From Oscillospiraceae bacterium (GTDB lineage: Bacteria; Bacillota; Clostridia; Saccharofermentanales; Saccharofermentanaceae), in NCBI GenBank assembly GCA_902776845.1, contig CACYRM010000023.1:1-34639 (forward strand): a stretch of DNA of 34,639 nt, in the 5' to 3' direction. Of the stretch, positions 17,812 through 25,853 are shown piece after piece. Below the pieces are notes generated by a model. The model saw nothing but the letters and a program-made list of their open reading frames with translations. It was not told the DNA's origin and made no database searches. Positions within the stretch are counted from its first letter, which is position 1. Every line of letters starts with the position of its first letter. The position numbers and the translations under genes are program-made.

Positions 17812-19761
17812 ATGGAAATTGTTATGTGGTATCTGTCGCTGATCGTCGGAGCAATATGCTTTCTTTGCGGATTTCTTTATCTGTGTCTGCGCAGGAACCG
17901 TTCCCAGTCTGATTATATAAAAGCATCCGTGATTGAACTGGCTGCCGGCTGGGTGCTGCTTCTTCCTTATGAATTCTATGAGGAGATCACGGTTGGAAAT
18001 CCGTTCCTGCATGTTGTTGAGAGCTGCCTTACTGCTTTGATCCGCGCTTTGAATATTTTCTCGGCTGAAGGATATGAGATGGTTGCCGTGGGAGGCGATG
18101 AGACCTTCTCGAGCATTTACACGATAATAAGGGTGCTTGTCAGTATCTTCCTCGCGCTGTTTACATGCGGATGGGTAATATCCTTTTTTGAGGGACCGGC
18201 GCAGTACATCAAGCTTTTCTTCAGACGCGGGCGAAGGACTTATATCTTTACCGGATATAACGAAAAAAACGTTTCTGTAGCCAAAAGCATTATCAGCGAA
18301 GGACAGAAGAACGTTAATATAGTCTTCCTTGAACATGACGAAGATGAGTTGTCAAAAAAGACGGCACCGGAAGCAGACAATCTGATCCGCCTTGCCATGC
18401 CTCTTGGCAGACTGATCAGGATCCTTTCACGTAAAACGCCCGGATTAGAAGTATATCTTTTCGGAGACAATGAAGAGGATAATCTCTCACAGCTTGAAGA
18501 GATTTTTGCCGGGAAAGCGATACGTGAAGTCTCCTCGGTCCGTTTCTTTGTCGAACTCGTCAAGGCTCCATGGTCTTTATATGATGATTTTGTCCGCTGC
18601 AAACTCGGTGAGGGTGTAAAGAATATAGTCGTTAATTTTGTGCGTATCGAGGAAAACTTCATATACAACATGCTTGCGGAGAATTCCATATTTGCCGATA
18701 CTGTCCCGGAGAATGGCGTTAATCTTGAGGAGACGGAGTGCAGACAGATTAATATTCTGATCGCCGGTATGAATGAACGCAACAGGGAGTTTTTGAAGGC
18801 AGTTCTTCATCTCGGACAGATGCCCGGATTCTTTCTTAAGGTTACTGTTTTCGATAACGGTGAGCACATGAAGGAGCTTCAGAACAGACTCCCGTCGGTC
18901 AGGTTCAATACACGTTACTGTAAGGACGGTGACGCGTATTATTCACTTTCCTACTATGAGAATATTAATGCGGGAACACCTGAATTCGAGGAACTGCTTG
19001 AAAGAACATGCGGGGATTTTACATTTGCTTACGTTAACTGCGGAGACGATCTGGAGAACGTGTCTTTAGGTATACGGCTGGGAAACCTCCGGAAGAGAAA
19101 CGGTTCGGAAGGCAATTACCGTATCGTTGTAAATGTTTCGAAGCTTGAACCCGGAAAGTGGAATGCTGACCGTTTGGAGAATATAAGTTTCAGCGGATCG
19201 TTCAGCCGGATCTACAGCCGTCCGTTTATCACTATGTCCGGTATCGAGGACGCTACTGTCAGGATACACTACATCAGACAGAGGGAAAAGGAAGCTGCAA
19301 AAAAAGCAAAAGGCGAGACATATAATATCGTTTCCTGGGATGAATACTGCAACAGTGAGTATAACCGTCATTCGGTATACGCAAGGACTCTGTCGTTTTT
19401 CTACAAGATGAAGATCATAGAGAAATACTACGGTTCGGACTACTCTATTACAGGTACTGACAAATGGCGGAAATATGAGCATATGCGGTGGGATATGTAT
19501 ACGAGGACCATCGGATACCGCGATGTTGATGCTGTGAGCAGAGCAGTATTGGATAAGATGCTGGCAGGCCTGAAAGAGCCTTCGAAAGAAGAGATAAGGA
19601 AAGTCACAAAGATATTCAGGGCCAGGACAGGTGTCCATGAGGATCTTGTTCCTTATGAGCAGCTTCCGGATGAAGAAAAGAATCAGGACTCCCTTACATT
19701 GAACGGGGATATCAGGGATGCATTGAAAAGAATAACGGATAATGAAGGGTGTAACGTTTAG
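17812..19761 (+). CDS. Membrane protein with two Rossmann (RCK/TrkA-N-like) domains and a C-terminal RyR domain
   Basis: The 649-residue protein starts at the ATG at 17812, preceded by AAGGAGAGG. The first 130 residues hold hydrophobic segments at ~4-26, 36-56 and 100-126, plus an amphipathic one at ~64-83. A basic stretch, FFRRGRRTY, follows. A first Rossmann-like domain starts near 142 (YIFTGYNEKNVSVAKSI). A second starts near 313 (INILIAGMNERNREFLKAV). The layout resembles ligand-gated potassium channels with paired RCK domains. From about 545 to 625 lies a ryanodine receptor (RyR) domain: WRKYEHMRWDMYTRTIGY at 552 and HEDLVPYEQLPDEEKNQD from His609. Bacterial RyR domains have been proposed to bind nucleotide-derived signals. 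No canonical selectivity filter (TVGYG) is visible, so channel activity is inference. No partner enzyme is adjacent. Confidence 0.8.
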   Translation: MEIVMWYLSLIVGAICFLCGFLYLCLRRNRSQSDYIKASVIELAAGWVLLLPYEFYEEITVGNPFLHVVESCLTALIRALNIFSAEGYEMVAVGGDETFSSIYTIIRVLVSIFLALFTCGWVISFFEGPAQYIKLFFRRGRRTYIFTGYNEKNVSVAKSIISEGQKNVNIVFLEHDEDELSKKTAPEADNLIRLAMPLGRLIRILSRKTPGLEVYLFGDNEEDNLSQLEEIFAGKAIREVSSVRFFVELVKAPWSLYDDFVRCKLGEGVKNIVVNFVRIEENFIYNMLAENSIFADTVPENGVNLEETECRQINILIAGMNERNREFLKAVLHLGQMPGFFLKVTVFDNGEHMKELQNRLPSVRFNTRYCKDGDAYYSLSYYENINAGTPEFEELLERTCGDFTFAYVNCGDDLENVSLGIRLGNLRKRNGSEGNYRIVVNVSKLEPGKWNADRLENISFSGSFSRIYSRPFITMSGIEDATVRIHYIRQREKEAAKKAKGETYNIVSWDEYCNSEYNRHSVYARTLSFFYKMKIIEKYYGSDYSITGTDKWRKYEHMRWDMYTRTIGYRDVDAVSRAVLDKMLAGLKEPSKEEIRKVTKIFRARTGVHEDLVPYEQLPDEEKNQDSLTLNGDIRDALKRITDNEGCNV

Positions 19762-19793
19762 TACTTATCTAGAATAATCAGTGCATTTTGTTC

Positions 19794-19799
19794 TATAAT
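19794..19799 (+). promoter_or_regulatory. -10 element for ybaK-murC
   Basis: A perfect TATAAT lies 34 bases before the ybaK start. No good -35 is present at 17 bases (AGAATA). It may open an operon running through murC and the membrane protein to 23375. Confidence 0.45.
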
Positions 19800-19833
19800 A
19801 CTGTTTCGAAAGTTCAAACTTTAAGGAGGCAGT

Positions 19834-20319
19834 ATGTCTCAGTTTAAAAAGACCAATGCCATGAGGATCCTTGATAAAGAGGGGATCGATTATTCATATC
19901 AGGAATACGAATACGATGAGAATGACCTGGACGGTCATCATGTTGCCGAATATCTGGGAGTCCCTTATGAGGAAGTGTTCAAGACGCTGACAGCCGTATC
20001 GGACAAGGGCGAGTATCTTGTGTTCTGTATTTGTGTTGATGATGAGGTCGACCTTAAGAAAGCCGCGAAGCTCGCCGGCTGCAAAAGCGTTAACATGATC
20101 CATGTCAAAGATCTTTTGAACGTCACCGGATATATCAGAGGCGGCTGCTCTCCTATCGGAATGAAGAAGCAGTACAGGACTTTTATCGATGAGATGATCG
20201 AACTTGTGGACAATGTCTGCGTAAGCGCGGGACAGAGGGGAGTGCAGCTGAGACTTAAGCCTGCAGATCTTATTTCATTTACAAATGCCGTAGTCGGAGA
20301 TTTTGCTATGCGGTCCTGA
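19834..20319 (+). CDS. ybaK: Cys-tRNA(Pro)/aminoacyl-tRNA deacylase, YbaK/EbsC family
   Basis: The 161-residue protein matches the YbaK family. It opens KKTNAMRILDKEGIDYSYQE, then VAEYLGVPYEEVFKTLTA, with KKAAKLAGCKSVNM in the middle. The substrate-pocket motif is GYIRGGCSPIGMKK near residue 104. YbaK frees tRNA-Pro that prolyl-tRNA synthetase has wrongly charged with cysteine, and so protects translation accuracy. An excellent ribosome binding site, AAGGAGG, sits seven bases before the ATG. It is followed 44 bases later by murC on the same strand. Confidence 0.95.
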   Translation: MSQFKKTNAMRILDKEGIDYSYQEYEYDENDLDGHHVAEYLGVPYEEVFKTLTAVSDKGEYLVFCICVDDEVDLKKAAKLAGCKSVNMIHVKDLLNVTGYIRGGCSPIGMKKQYRTFIDEMIELVDNVCVSAGQRGVQLRLKPADLISFTNAVVGDFAMRS

Positions 20320-20363
20320 AATGATAGAATTACTTCGAAATTTGTGACAGGGAAGTGGTATCT

Positions 20364-21812
20364 GTGTTAGAACCTAAAGCGTTTACGTTGAATGATATTG
20401 AGAAGAATGCCCGTATCTATTTTATCGGTATCGGCGGCATCTCTATGAATGGTCTCGCGAGACTCGCAAAGCATGCGGGATTCATTGTCGGAGGTTCCGA
20501 TAATCATCCTTCTGAGAGAACAGCTGTTCTTGAAGAACAGGGAATAAAGATCTACAACAGCCAGATCGCTTCAAATATCGATGATTTCAAGCCTGACTAT
20601 CTGGTCAAGACAGCTGCCATACTTCCTCATAACGAAGAAGTCAGAAGGGCATCGGAACTCGGTCTTCAGATATTTGACAGGGCTGAATTCCTCGGAGCTT
20701 TTACCAGAACATATAAAAACGTGATCAATGTATCGGGAACCCACGGCAAGACCACGACTACATCCATGATCTCCCTGATGCTTTTGGATGAGGGACTTGA
20801 TCCCACTGTCCATCTCGGAGCTGATCTTGATATCTTTAACGGCACGGTTAGGGCCGGTTCCCACGACCTGCTTGTATCTGAGGCCTGCGAATTCAACCGG
20901 TCTTTTTTGAATTTCTCCTCGACAACGGCTGTAATAACCAATATCGATCACGATCACGTCGACTGTTATCCGACGATCGGTGATGTAATAGATGTTTTCG
21001 CGGACTTTATAAAACTTGTGGGAGATGAAGGTTATCTGGTCGTGTCAGGGCATGACGGAAATATCGCGACGGCTGTAAAAGAAGCTCAAGGATATTTCGC
21101 TGAAGAGGGAAGAAGTTTTCCCAAAGTGATAACCTGCGCGACGGATAACGAAGTCTGTGAGGTCAGCGGAAGTACTGCTGATTTTATTGCGGATAATATC
21201 ACGTTTAACAACGGTCTTCCTGAATTTGATATCGTCGTAAAAGGTGAAGGATCTGTCAGGGTAAGCCTCAGGATCCCGGGACGTCACAATATCTCGAATG
21301 CGCTTAATGCAGCAGCTGCCGCATATCTTAACGGCGCATCTCTGGAATCGGTAAAAAGCGCTCTGAACAGCTTCGGCGGTGCCGACGGCAGATATACTGT
21401 AAAGGGCAGGTATAAGGGATGTGATGTCGTGGTTGATTATGCCCATCACCCGACGGCAGCGAGAGCAACTATCGAAGCGGCTTCCAATATGCCTCATAAT
21501 GACATCCTTGTTGTTTTCCAGCCTTTGACTTTTAACCGGACCAAGCTTCTTTTTGAGGATTATGTTACCAGCCTTTTGCCCTGTAAAAAGGTGCTGTTTG
21601 CCGAGATCTTTTCCGACAGGGAAAGTGATAACCTCGGCATGTCCAGCAGGATGATCTCGGATGAGATCAATAAGCGCGGCGGAGACGCCGAATTCTTTGA
21701 AGACAGGGAAGAACTGAAGAAAAGGATCGATGAGCTCATAAATCCCGGTGACATTATACTGATCCTGGGACCTGAAGATATCAGGACGCTGGGCGATGAG
21801 CTGTGCCCATAA
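20364..21812 (+). CDS. murC: UDP-N-acetylmuramate--L-alanine ligase
   Basis: The 482-residue protein is a Mur ligase of the MurC type. The N-terminal UDP-binding domain shows IYFIGIGGISMNGLARLAK near residue 20 and GGSDNHPSERT. The central ATPase has GTHGKTTTTSM near 124-134 and TNIDHDHVDCY near 190. The C-terminal domain shows VVDYAHHPTAARATIEAA and FQPLTFNRTKLLFEDY. MurC adds L-alanine to UDP-MurNAc, the first step of the peptide stem of peptidoglycan. The GTG at 20364 is preferred because GGGAAGTGG lies at a proper distance; the in-frame GTG at 20355 overlaps that site. The gene is followed after three bases by an unknown membrane protein. Confidence 0.95.
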   Translation: MLEPKAFTLNDIEKNARIYFIGIGGISMNGLARLAKHAGFIVGGSDNHPSERTAVLEEQGIKIYNSQIASNIDDFKPDYLVKTAAILPHNEEVRRASELGLQIFDRAEFLGAFTRTYKNVINVSGTHGKTTTTSMISLMLLDEGLDPTVHLGADLDIFNGTVRAGSHDLLVSEACEFNRSFLNFSSTTAVITNIDHDHVDCYPTIGDVIDVFADFIKLVGDEGYLVVSGHDGNIATAVKEAQGYFAEEGRSFPKVITCATDNEVCEVSGSTADFIADNITFNNGLPEFDIVVKGEGSVRVSLRIPGRHNISNALNAAAAAYLNGASLESVKSALNSFGGADGRYTVKGRYKGCDVVVDYAHHPTAARATIEAASNMPHNDILVVFQPLTFNRTKLLFEDYVTSLLPCKKVLFAEIFSDRESDNLGMSSRMISDEINKRGGDAEFFEDREELKKRIDELINPGDIILILGPEDIRTLGDELCP

Positions 21813-21815
21813 GAT

Positions 21816-23375
21816 ATGATGAAGAAAAGTTCCGACAATAAGACAGAGGAGAAGACTGCGCCGCAATACGGTTTCCGTAAGATGCGGCCTGTAAAGATAC
21901 CTAATGCGGCCTGGTTGGTTCTGGGTCTGTCTTTTGTCATGGCCGTTCTGCTCTTCGTTCTTTATGCTTTATCTTTTTCAGGATCAAAGGATGCCTCGAA
22001 AACACTTCTTATATACTCGGACGGTACCGGGATCTCCGAAGTGTCATTAAGGAACAGCCTTGCTTCCGCAGGATTCGGATTTGAGATCATAGAACCTGAT
22101 AAACGCAGTTCAAAGCCTGAATATGTCTACGAACTCCCGGACGGGTATTCCAAAAGAAAAGTCGTGGTATGCGCTGTCGGAAGCAATGCCTTTAAGGTAA
22201 TGGATGACCTTCTGAATTCGGGAAAAGATAATATCGAGGGTTATATTCTCATAGATCCCGAATATCCCGGCAATGTCTCTCTTGAAGGATATAACAGCGA
22301 TTATCCTACCGTGCCCTGCGCGGTGTTCGGATTTGACAGCAATGCGAAGACTGCAACAGATCTCAACGGTTCGCAGATGATCTTCGAGAAGATATCCGGA
22401 GTCGACACCTTATACGGACATCCTGCCAGAAGAGGAAAGATATTCTCTTCTAAAGTCTATGTGTCCCAGAATCAGATGAGATATCTGTCCCTGTCTCAGT
22501 CAAAGGGCGGATTAACGGTGCTCCTGTCATCTCCGTCATTCCAGAGTGAGCTTGCCCAGTATATAGGAACGACATTCGGAACAGGTTATTCGTCTTCAAG
22601 GATACTTTGGTGGACGGCAGGCGTTATGTTCTTACTGTTCATGTCAGTCGCATTGCTTGCGCTGTTCCTGTTTATGGTTCCCGTATCCGTCCCTGACAAG
22701 GGCGCAAGGGAGCTCAAAGGACGCAACAGCCTGGGCGCGATCATTTTCCTCGGACTTTCGGGCTGGATCGCGCTTTGCGGCGCGGTGATGACCTTTATCC
22801 CTCAGACAGGGTTCCTGACGGTTTATGTGGCGCTTTATTCGCCCGTCGCTCTTATTGCCATGATGGCTTTCGCCCAGATCAGGCTCCTTCTGTCCAACAA
22901 GGTTAAATACAACAGAAAAGACTACGGTTTTACCATTTTCCTGGTATCTGTCATAACCGGCGTGATCGAGCTCATGATACTTGTTGCAGCTTCTCTCAAT
23001 CTTACCAATGTTGAGGACACGCTGAAGAACGATGCCAATCCCGTTGCAGCGCTGATCGTCTTCGTGCTGATGAGCCTTTCGGCAGCAGCTCTGATACTTT
23101 CAGACAAGAAATCGAGGTTTTCCGGGCAGGGAGCATCCGCATATTTCGGCAGCGCGACTTATTTCTTTGAAGTGCTTATCCCGCCCGTTGTCATGCTTAT
23201 CATGGGCCTGATACAGGAGAATGTGGAGCTCATAAGGGCTTCTGCAGCGGGAATCGCCCTGGGAATCATTCCTTTCGGATGCGTTATGCCGATAAAGCGT
23301 ATCTCTGATTTCTATGAGATCACCGGCCTTCTGTTCGGACTGGCCGCGGCTCTCATCGTGCTTATAGCCGGCTGA
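21816..23375 (+). CDS. Unknown multi-spanning membrane protein downstream of murC
   Basis: I do not recognise this 519-residue protein. Residues 1-30 are charged and cytoplasmic in character. A first helix lies at ~32-54. A ~200-residue extracytoplasmic segment follows, with mixed alpha/beta sequence such as KTLLIYSDGTGISEVSLRNS and GYILIDPEYPGNVSLEGYNS, which resembles an alpha/beta (hydrolase-like) fold without an obvious catalytic serine motif. About eight helices then fill residues 255-519. The start lies three bases after the murC stop and has no good ribosome binding site, so translation is probably coupled to MurC. This suggests a role linked to the cell envelope, which is inference. 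No cysteine or histidine cluster or ATPase motif is visible. Confidence 0.7.
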   Translation: MMKKSSDNKTEEKTAPQYGFRKMRPVKIPNAAWLVLGLSFVMAVLLFVLYALSFSGSKDASKTLLIYSDGTGISEVSLRNSLASAGFGFEIIEPDKRSSKPEYVYELPDGYSKRKVVVCAVGSNAFKVMDDLLNSGKDNIEGYILIDPEYPGNVSLEGYNSDYPTVPCAVFGFDSNAKTATDLNGSQMIFEKISGVDTLYGHPARRGKIFSSKVYVSQNQMRYLSLSQSKGGLTVLLSSPSFQSELAQYIGTTFGTGYSSSRILWWTAGVMFLLFMSVALLALFLFMVPVSVPDKGARELKGRNSLGAIIFLGLSGWIALCGAVMTFIPQTGFLTVYVALYSPVALIAMMAFAQIRLLLSNKVKYNRKDYGFTIFLVSVITGVIELMILVAASLNLTNVEDTLKNDANPVAALIVFVLMSLSAAALILSDKKSRFSGQGASAYFGSATYFFEVLIPPVVMLIMGLIQENVELIRASAAGIALGIIPFGCVMPIKRISDFYEITGLLFGLAAALIVLIAG

Positions 23376-23410
23376 ACAGTCCGGGAAAACTTCTATATAT
23401 AAATTAATTG

Positions 23411-23439
23411 TTGACTTTGGCGTACCCGTGGTTTATTAT
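23411..23439 (+). promoter_or_regulatory. SigA-type promoter of the rplU operon
   Basis: TTGACT (five of six) and TATTAT (five of six) are exactly 17 bases apart. The predicted start site near 23446 gives a ~90-base structured leader ahead of L21. Confidence 0.8.
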
Positions 23440-23445
23440 ACGCGG

Positions 23446-23536
23446 GTGACCGCATGCAACGGGCTTTTTTAAATGCGCATTTTTAGGCGCTGCCTAGGGT
23501 TTAAGCAGCGAGACTGGAAGAACAGGAGGAAAGAAT
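23446..23536 (+). ncRNA. Probable L21 leader (ribosomal protein autoregulatory RNA)
   Basis: The leader between promoter and rplU holds a perfect six-pair stem, CGCTGC (23488-23493) / GCAGCG (23505-23510), around an 11-base loop. Upstream is a weaker pairing of ATGC with GCAT around a T-rich loop. An L21 leader family is known in low-GC Gram-positives at this very place. I assign it by position and by the presence of stable structure, not by a covariance-model match. If correct, L21 binds it to limit expression of the rplU-prp-rpmA transcript. AGGAGG lies directly before the start codon. Confidence 0.45.
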
Positions 23537-23839
23537 ATGTACGCAGTTATTAAGACAGGCGGCAAGCAGTACAAGGTTTCTGTTGACGATGAGATCTTCG
23601 TTGAGAAACTTGAAGGTGAGGCTGGCAGCCAGGTTACTTTCGATGAAGTACTTGCAGTTTCTGATGACAACGGTATCACAGCAGGCGATGTAAAGGCTAC
23701 TGTTACCGGTGAGATCGTAAAGCAGGGAAGAAACAAGAAGGTTATCGTCTCCAAGTACAAGGCAAAGAAGGGCTACAGAAGAAAGAACGGCCACAGACAG
23801 CCTTACACACGTGTACTTATCAAGGCTATCAACGTTTAA
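23537..23839 (+). CDS. rplU: Ribosomal protein L21
   Basis: The 100-residue protein has the standard L21 length and sequence. It begins [20 protein letters not shown], has [20 protein letters not shown] near residue 70, and ends with [12 protein letters not shown]21 binds 23S rRNA in the large subunit. It starts the classic Firmicutes operon rplU-prp-rpmA and has AGGAGG upstream. Base and codon use look like those of a highly expressed gene (many AAG, GTT and CTT codons). Confidence 0.98.
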   Translation: MYAVIKTGGKQYKVSVDDEIFVEKLEGEAGSQVTFDEVLAVSDDNGITAGDVKATVTGEIVKQGRNKKVIVSKYKAKKGYRRKNGHRQPYTRVLIKAINV

Positions 23840-23857
23840 TCAAGGGCATTTAGCTTT

Positions 23858-24229
23858 ATGATTTCCGTTATCGTCAACAGGGAAGGTAATCTGATCCGTG
23901 CGATATACGCAAACGGACATGCAGGTTACGACAAACCCGGCAAAGACATCATATGCAGCGCCGTATCAACACTTCTTTATACGAGTGCGAACGCTTTGGA
24001 GGATATCTGCGGTTATGATACCGATTCCACCTTCCGCGTTGCCGGCGAAGGCACTGAAGATGTCAGTTTAAGGATAACGGTTCCCGATACGGGAGACGAT
24101 GAGACAAAGAACAGGGCTCAGATAATCATGAGAACCTGCGAACTGGGTCTTATCGGGATAGCAAGAGATTATAACGGCAGTAAGAAAAGGTACGTAGAGA
24201 TAATTAATTCAAGAACACCGGAGGTGTAA
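23858..24229 (+). CDS. prp: Ribosomal-processing cysteine protease Prp (YsxB family)
   Basis: The 123-residue protein matches the YsxB/Prp family. Its catalytic pair is visible as His21 and Cys33 in [20 protein letters not shown]. Prp removes the N-terminal extension of L27 at the sequence LQLF/AHKK or similar, a step essential in Firmicutes whose L27 carries the extension. That substrate site is present in the next gene, although the rest of that gene is broken. The start has only a weak ribosome binding site 18 bases after rplU, consistent with coupled, lower expression. Its end overlaps the GGAGGT site used by rpmA. Confidence 0.95.
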   Translation: MISVIVNREGNLIRAIYANGHAGYDKPGKDIICSAVSTLLYTSANALEDICGYDTDSTFRVAGEGTEDVSLRITVPDTGDDETKNRAQIIMRTCELGLIGIARDYNGSKKRYVEIINSRTPEV

Positions 24230-24231
24230 TT

Positions 24232-24401
24232 ATGATTAAGTTTAATTTACAGCTCTTCGCACATAAGAAGGGAATGGGTTCCACCAAGAACGGCCGTGAG
24301 TCCCAGTCCAAGATACACTTTTCGCTCTCATTGACGGTAAGGTCAAGTATGAGCGTATGGGCAAGGATAAGAAGCAGGTTAGCGTTTATCCTGTAGCCTA
24401 A
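24232..24401 (+). pseudogene. rpmA: Ribosomal protein L27 gene with internal out-of-frame deletion
   Basis: The start is normal. GGAGGT precedes the ATG at 24232 and the first 27 residues are [20 protein letters not shown], then GRESQSK, including the Prp cleavage site LQLF/AHKK. At 24310-24313 the frame jumps. Read in frame, the protein ends at 24396 after 54 residues with an unrelated tail. One frame over, from 24312, the sequence reads [20 protein letters not shown], then KQVSVYPVA and a stop at 24401, which is the normal C-terminus of L27. About 36-38 codons of the conserved centre (normally LGxKR...GNIxxRQRGTKxHPG...) are missing, and the loss is not a multiple of three (3n+1). Either the locus is truly broken or the assembly lost ~110 bases. 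L27 is near-essential, so an intact copy should exist if the deletion is real. Confidence 0.93.
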
Positions 24402-24426
24402 AGTAAGGTATTCAGTAGAGACCAAC

Positions 24427-24470
24427 AGAGCAGTCTGCCGCTGTATAAGCGTGGACTGCTCTTGATTTTT
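24427..24470 (+). terminator. Terminator between rpmA and obg
   Basis: The outer stem AGAGCAGTC / GACTGCTCT encloses a smaller GCT / AGC hairpin and is followed by TGATTTTT. It lies 26 bases after the rpmA stop and ends only four bases before the obg ribosome binding site, so it may act as a partial terminator. Confidence 0.7.
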
Positions 24471-24483
24471 GAAGGAGGATCAG

Positions 24484-25761
24484 ATGTTTATAGATCACTC
24501 AAAGATTTATGTTAAGGCCGGAGACGGCGGCAACGGCGCGCTCAGTTTCCATACAGAGAAGTACATTACCAACGGCGGACCCGACGGCGGTGACGGCGGT
24601 GACGGCGGTAATGTCATCCTTCAGGCTGCGCCGAATCTGACAAGCCTTCAGAACTTCAGGTTCAAGCATAAGTTTATCGCGGAAAACGGTGCCAAGGGCA
24701 TGGGAAAGAAGATGTACGGCAAACGCGGTGAAGACCTTGTCATAGGAGTTCCCGTTGGCACGGTCGTAAAAGACGCTGAGACAGGTGACATCATCGCGGA
24801 TCTTACGGAACCCGGACAGAAGGTCACGGTCGCCAGAGGCGGAAAGGGCGGTCTCGGAAATATGCACTATGCGAATTCTGTCAGACAGGCTCCTCAGTTT
24901 GCCACGCCCGGAGCATCCGGTGAGGAAAGGGAACTGCTGGTGGAATTAAAGCTTATTGCCGATGTCGGCTTAGTAGGATTCCCTAATGCGGGCAAATCAA
25001 CGCTCCTCTCGGTTCTTACAAGAGCAAAGCCCAAGATCGCCGATTATCCGTTTACGACACTGGAACCCGTGCTGGGTGTAGTCTCCAAAGACGATTTCTC
25101 GTATGTTATCGCCGATATTCCCGGCATCATCGAAAATGCCCATGAGGGTGCGGGATTAGGGCATGATTTCTTAAGACACATCGAGAGAACTAGACTTCTT
25201 GTTCATGTGGTCGACCTGTCCGGAACAGACGGCAGGGATCCTATGGATGACTTTAAGACGATCAACAACGAACTCGAGGAATTCAGCCTTGAACTTGCTT
25301 CAAGACCCCAGATAGTTGCCGGCAACAAGTGCGACGGAGTTACTGATGAAGAGGCTCAGGAGTTCGTTGACAAAGTTAAGGCGCTCGGATATGAGGATGT
25401 TTTCATTATTTCCGCCGCAGGTCAGATAGGCATTCAGGAACTTGCCGACAAGATCACCGAGACAGTCTCAAAGCTTCCTCCCACGATCCTCCATGACATC
25501 GCCGACGGAGGCGAGAAGGTCTATACGTTTGACGAAGGCAAGAAGTATGAGATCATCATCAATGAGGACGGTAATTTTGAAGTTACCGGAAAGTGGATAA
25601 CCAGGATCTTTAATTCAACCAATTTCGAGGATACCGAATCAACCAACTTCTTCCAGAGAACGCTTGAGAACGAGGGCGTTTTTGAAGAACTGAAGAAGAT
25701 GGGCGTCAAGGAAGGCGATACCGTTAAGGTATGTGATCTCGAATTCGATTATTACGATTGA
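24484..25761 (+). CDS. obg: GTPase Obg (CgtA)
   Basis: The 425-residue protein has the three Obg domains in order. The glycine-rich Obg fold covers about 1-158 (KIYVKAGDGGNGALSFHTEK, GGPDGGDGGDGGNVI). The GTPase domain covers about 160-330: G1 GFPNAGKST near 165, switch region DYPFTTLEPVLGV, G3 DIPG and G4 NKCD. The OCT domain covers the last ~75 residues (KKYEIIINEDGNFEVTGKWI). Obg binds the large ribosomal subunit and ppGpp and is needed for ribosome maturation. The ATG at 24484 follows AAGGAGGAT; an in-frame TTG at 24469 lies upstream of that site and is rejected. Position after rpmA is standard in Firmicutes. Confidence 0.97.
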   Translation: MFIDHSKIYVKAGDGGNGALSFHTEKYITNGGPDGGDGGDGGNVILQAAPNLTSLQNFRFKHKFIAENGAKGMGKKMYGKRGEDLVIGVPVGTVVKDAETGDIIADLTEPGQKVTVARGGKGGLGNMHYANSVRQAPQFATPGASGEERELLVELKLIADVGLVGFPNAGKSTLLSVLTRAKPKIADYPFTTLEPVLGVVSKDDFSYVIADIPGIIENAHEGAGLGHDFLRHIERTRLLVHVVDLSGTDGRDPMDDFKTINNELEEFSLELASRPQIVAGNKCDGVTDEEAQEFVDKVKALGYEDVFIISAAGQIGIQELADKITETVSKLPPTILHDIADGGEKVYTFDEGKKYEIIINEDGNFEVTGKWITRIFNSTNFEDTESTNFFQRTLENEGVFEELKKMGVKEGDTVKVCDLEFDYYD

Positions 25762-25786
25762 TGTGACGGTATAAACCTTTTATTTT

Positions 25787-25822
25787 AAGGGCAGTCTCAG
25801 AATAAGTGAGACTGCCCTTTTT
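25787..25822 (+). terminator. Terminator of obg
   Basis: The stem AAGGGCAGTCTCA / TGAGACTGCCCTT is 13 bp with the loop GAATAAG, ending in a T run. It lies 26 bases after the obg stop and overlaps the upstream region of the next operon. Confidence 0.9.
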
Positions 25823-25853
25823 GAATGATATAATCTTAAGAAAAGGAGGCGTT

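Noticed and set aside
21045..21866. A 273-residue minus-strand frame opposite murC
   Set aside because: Shadow of murC, with no start context or recognisable motif.
24232..24401. Programmed frameshifting to restore L27
   Set aside because: A frame change alone would join the two ends but the conserved central ~37 residues would still be missing; no slippery site with a structure is seen.
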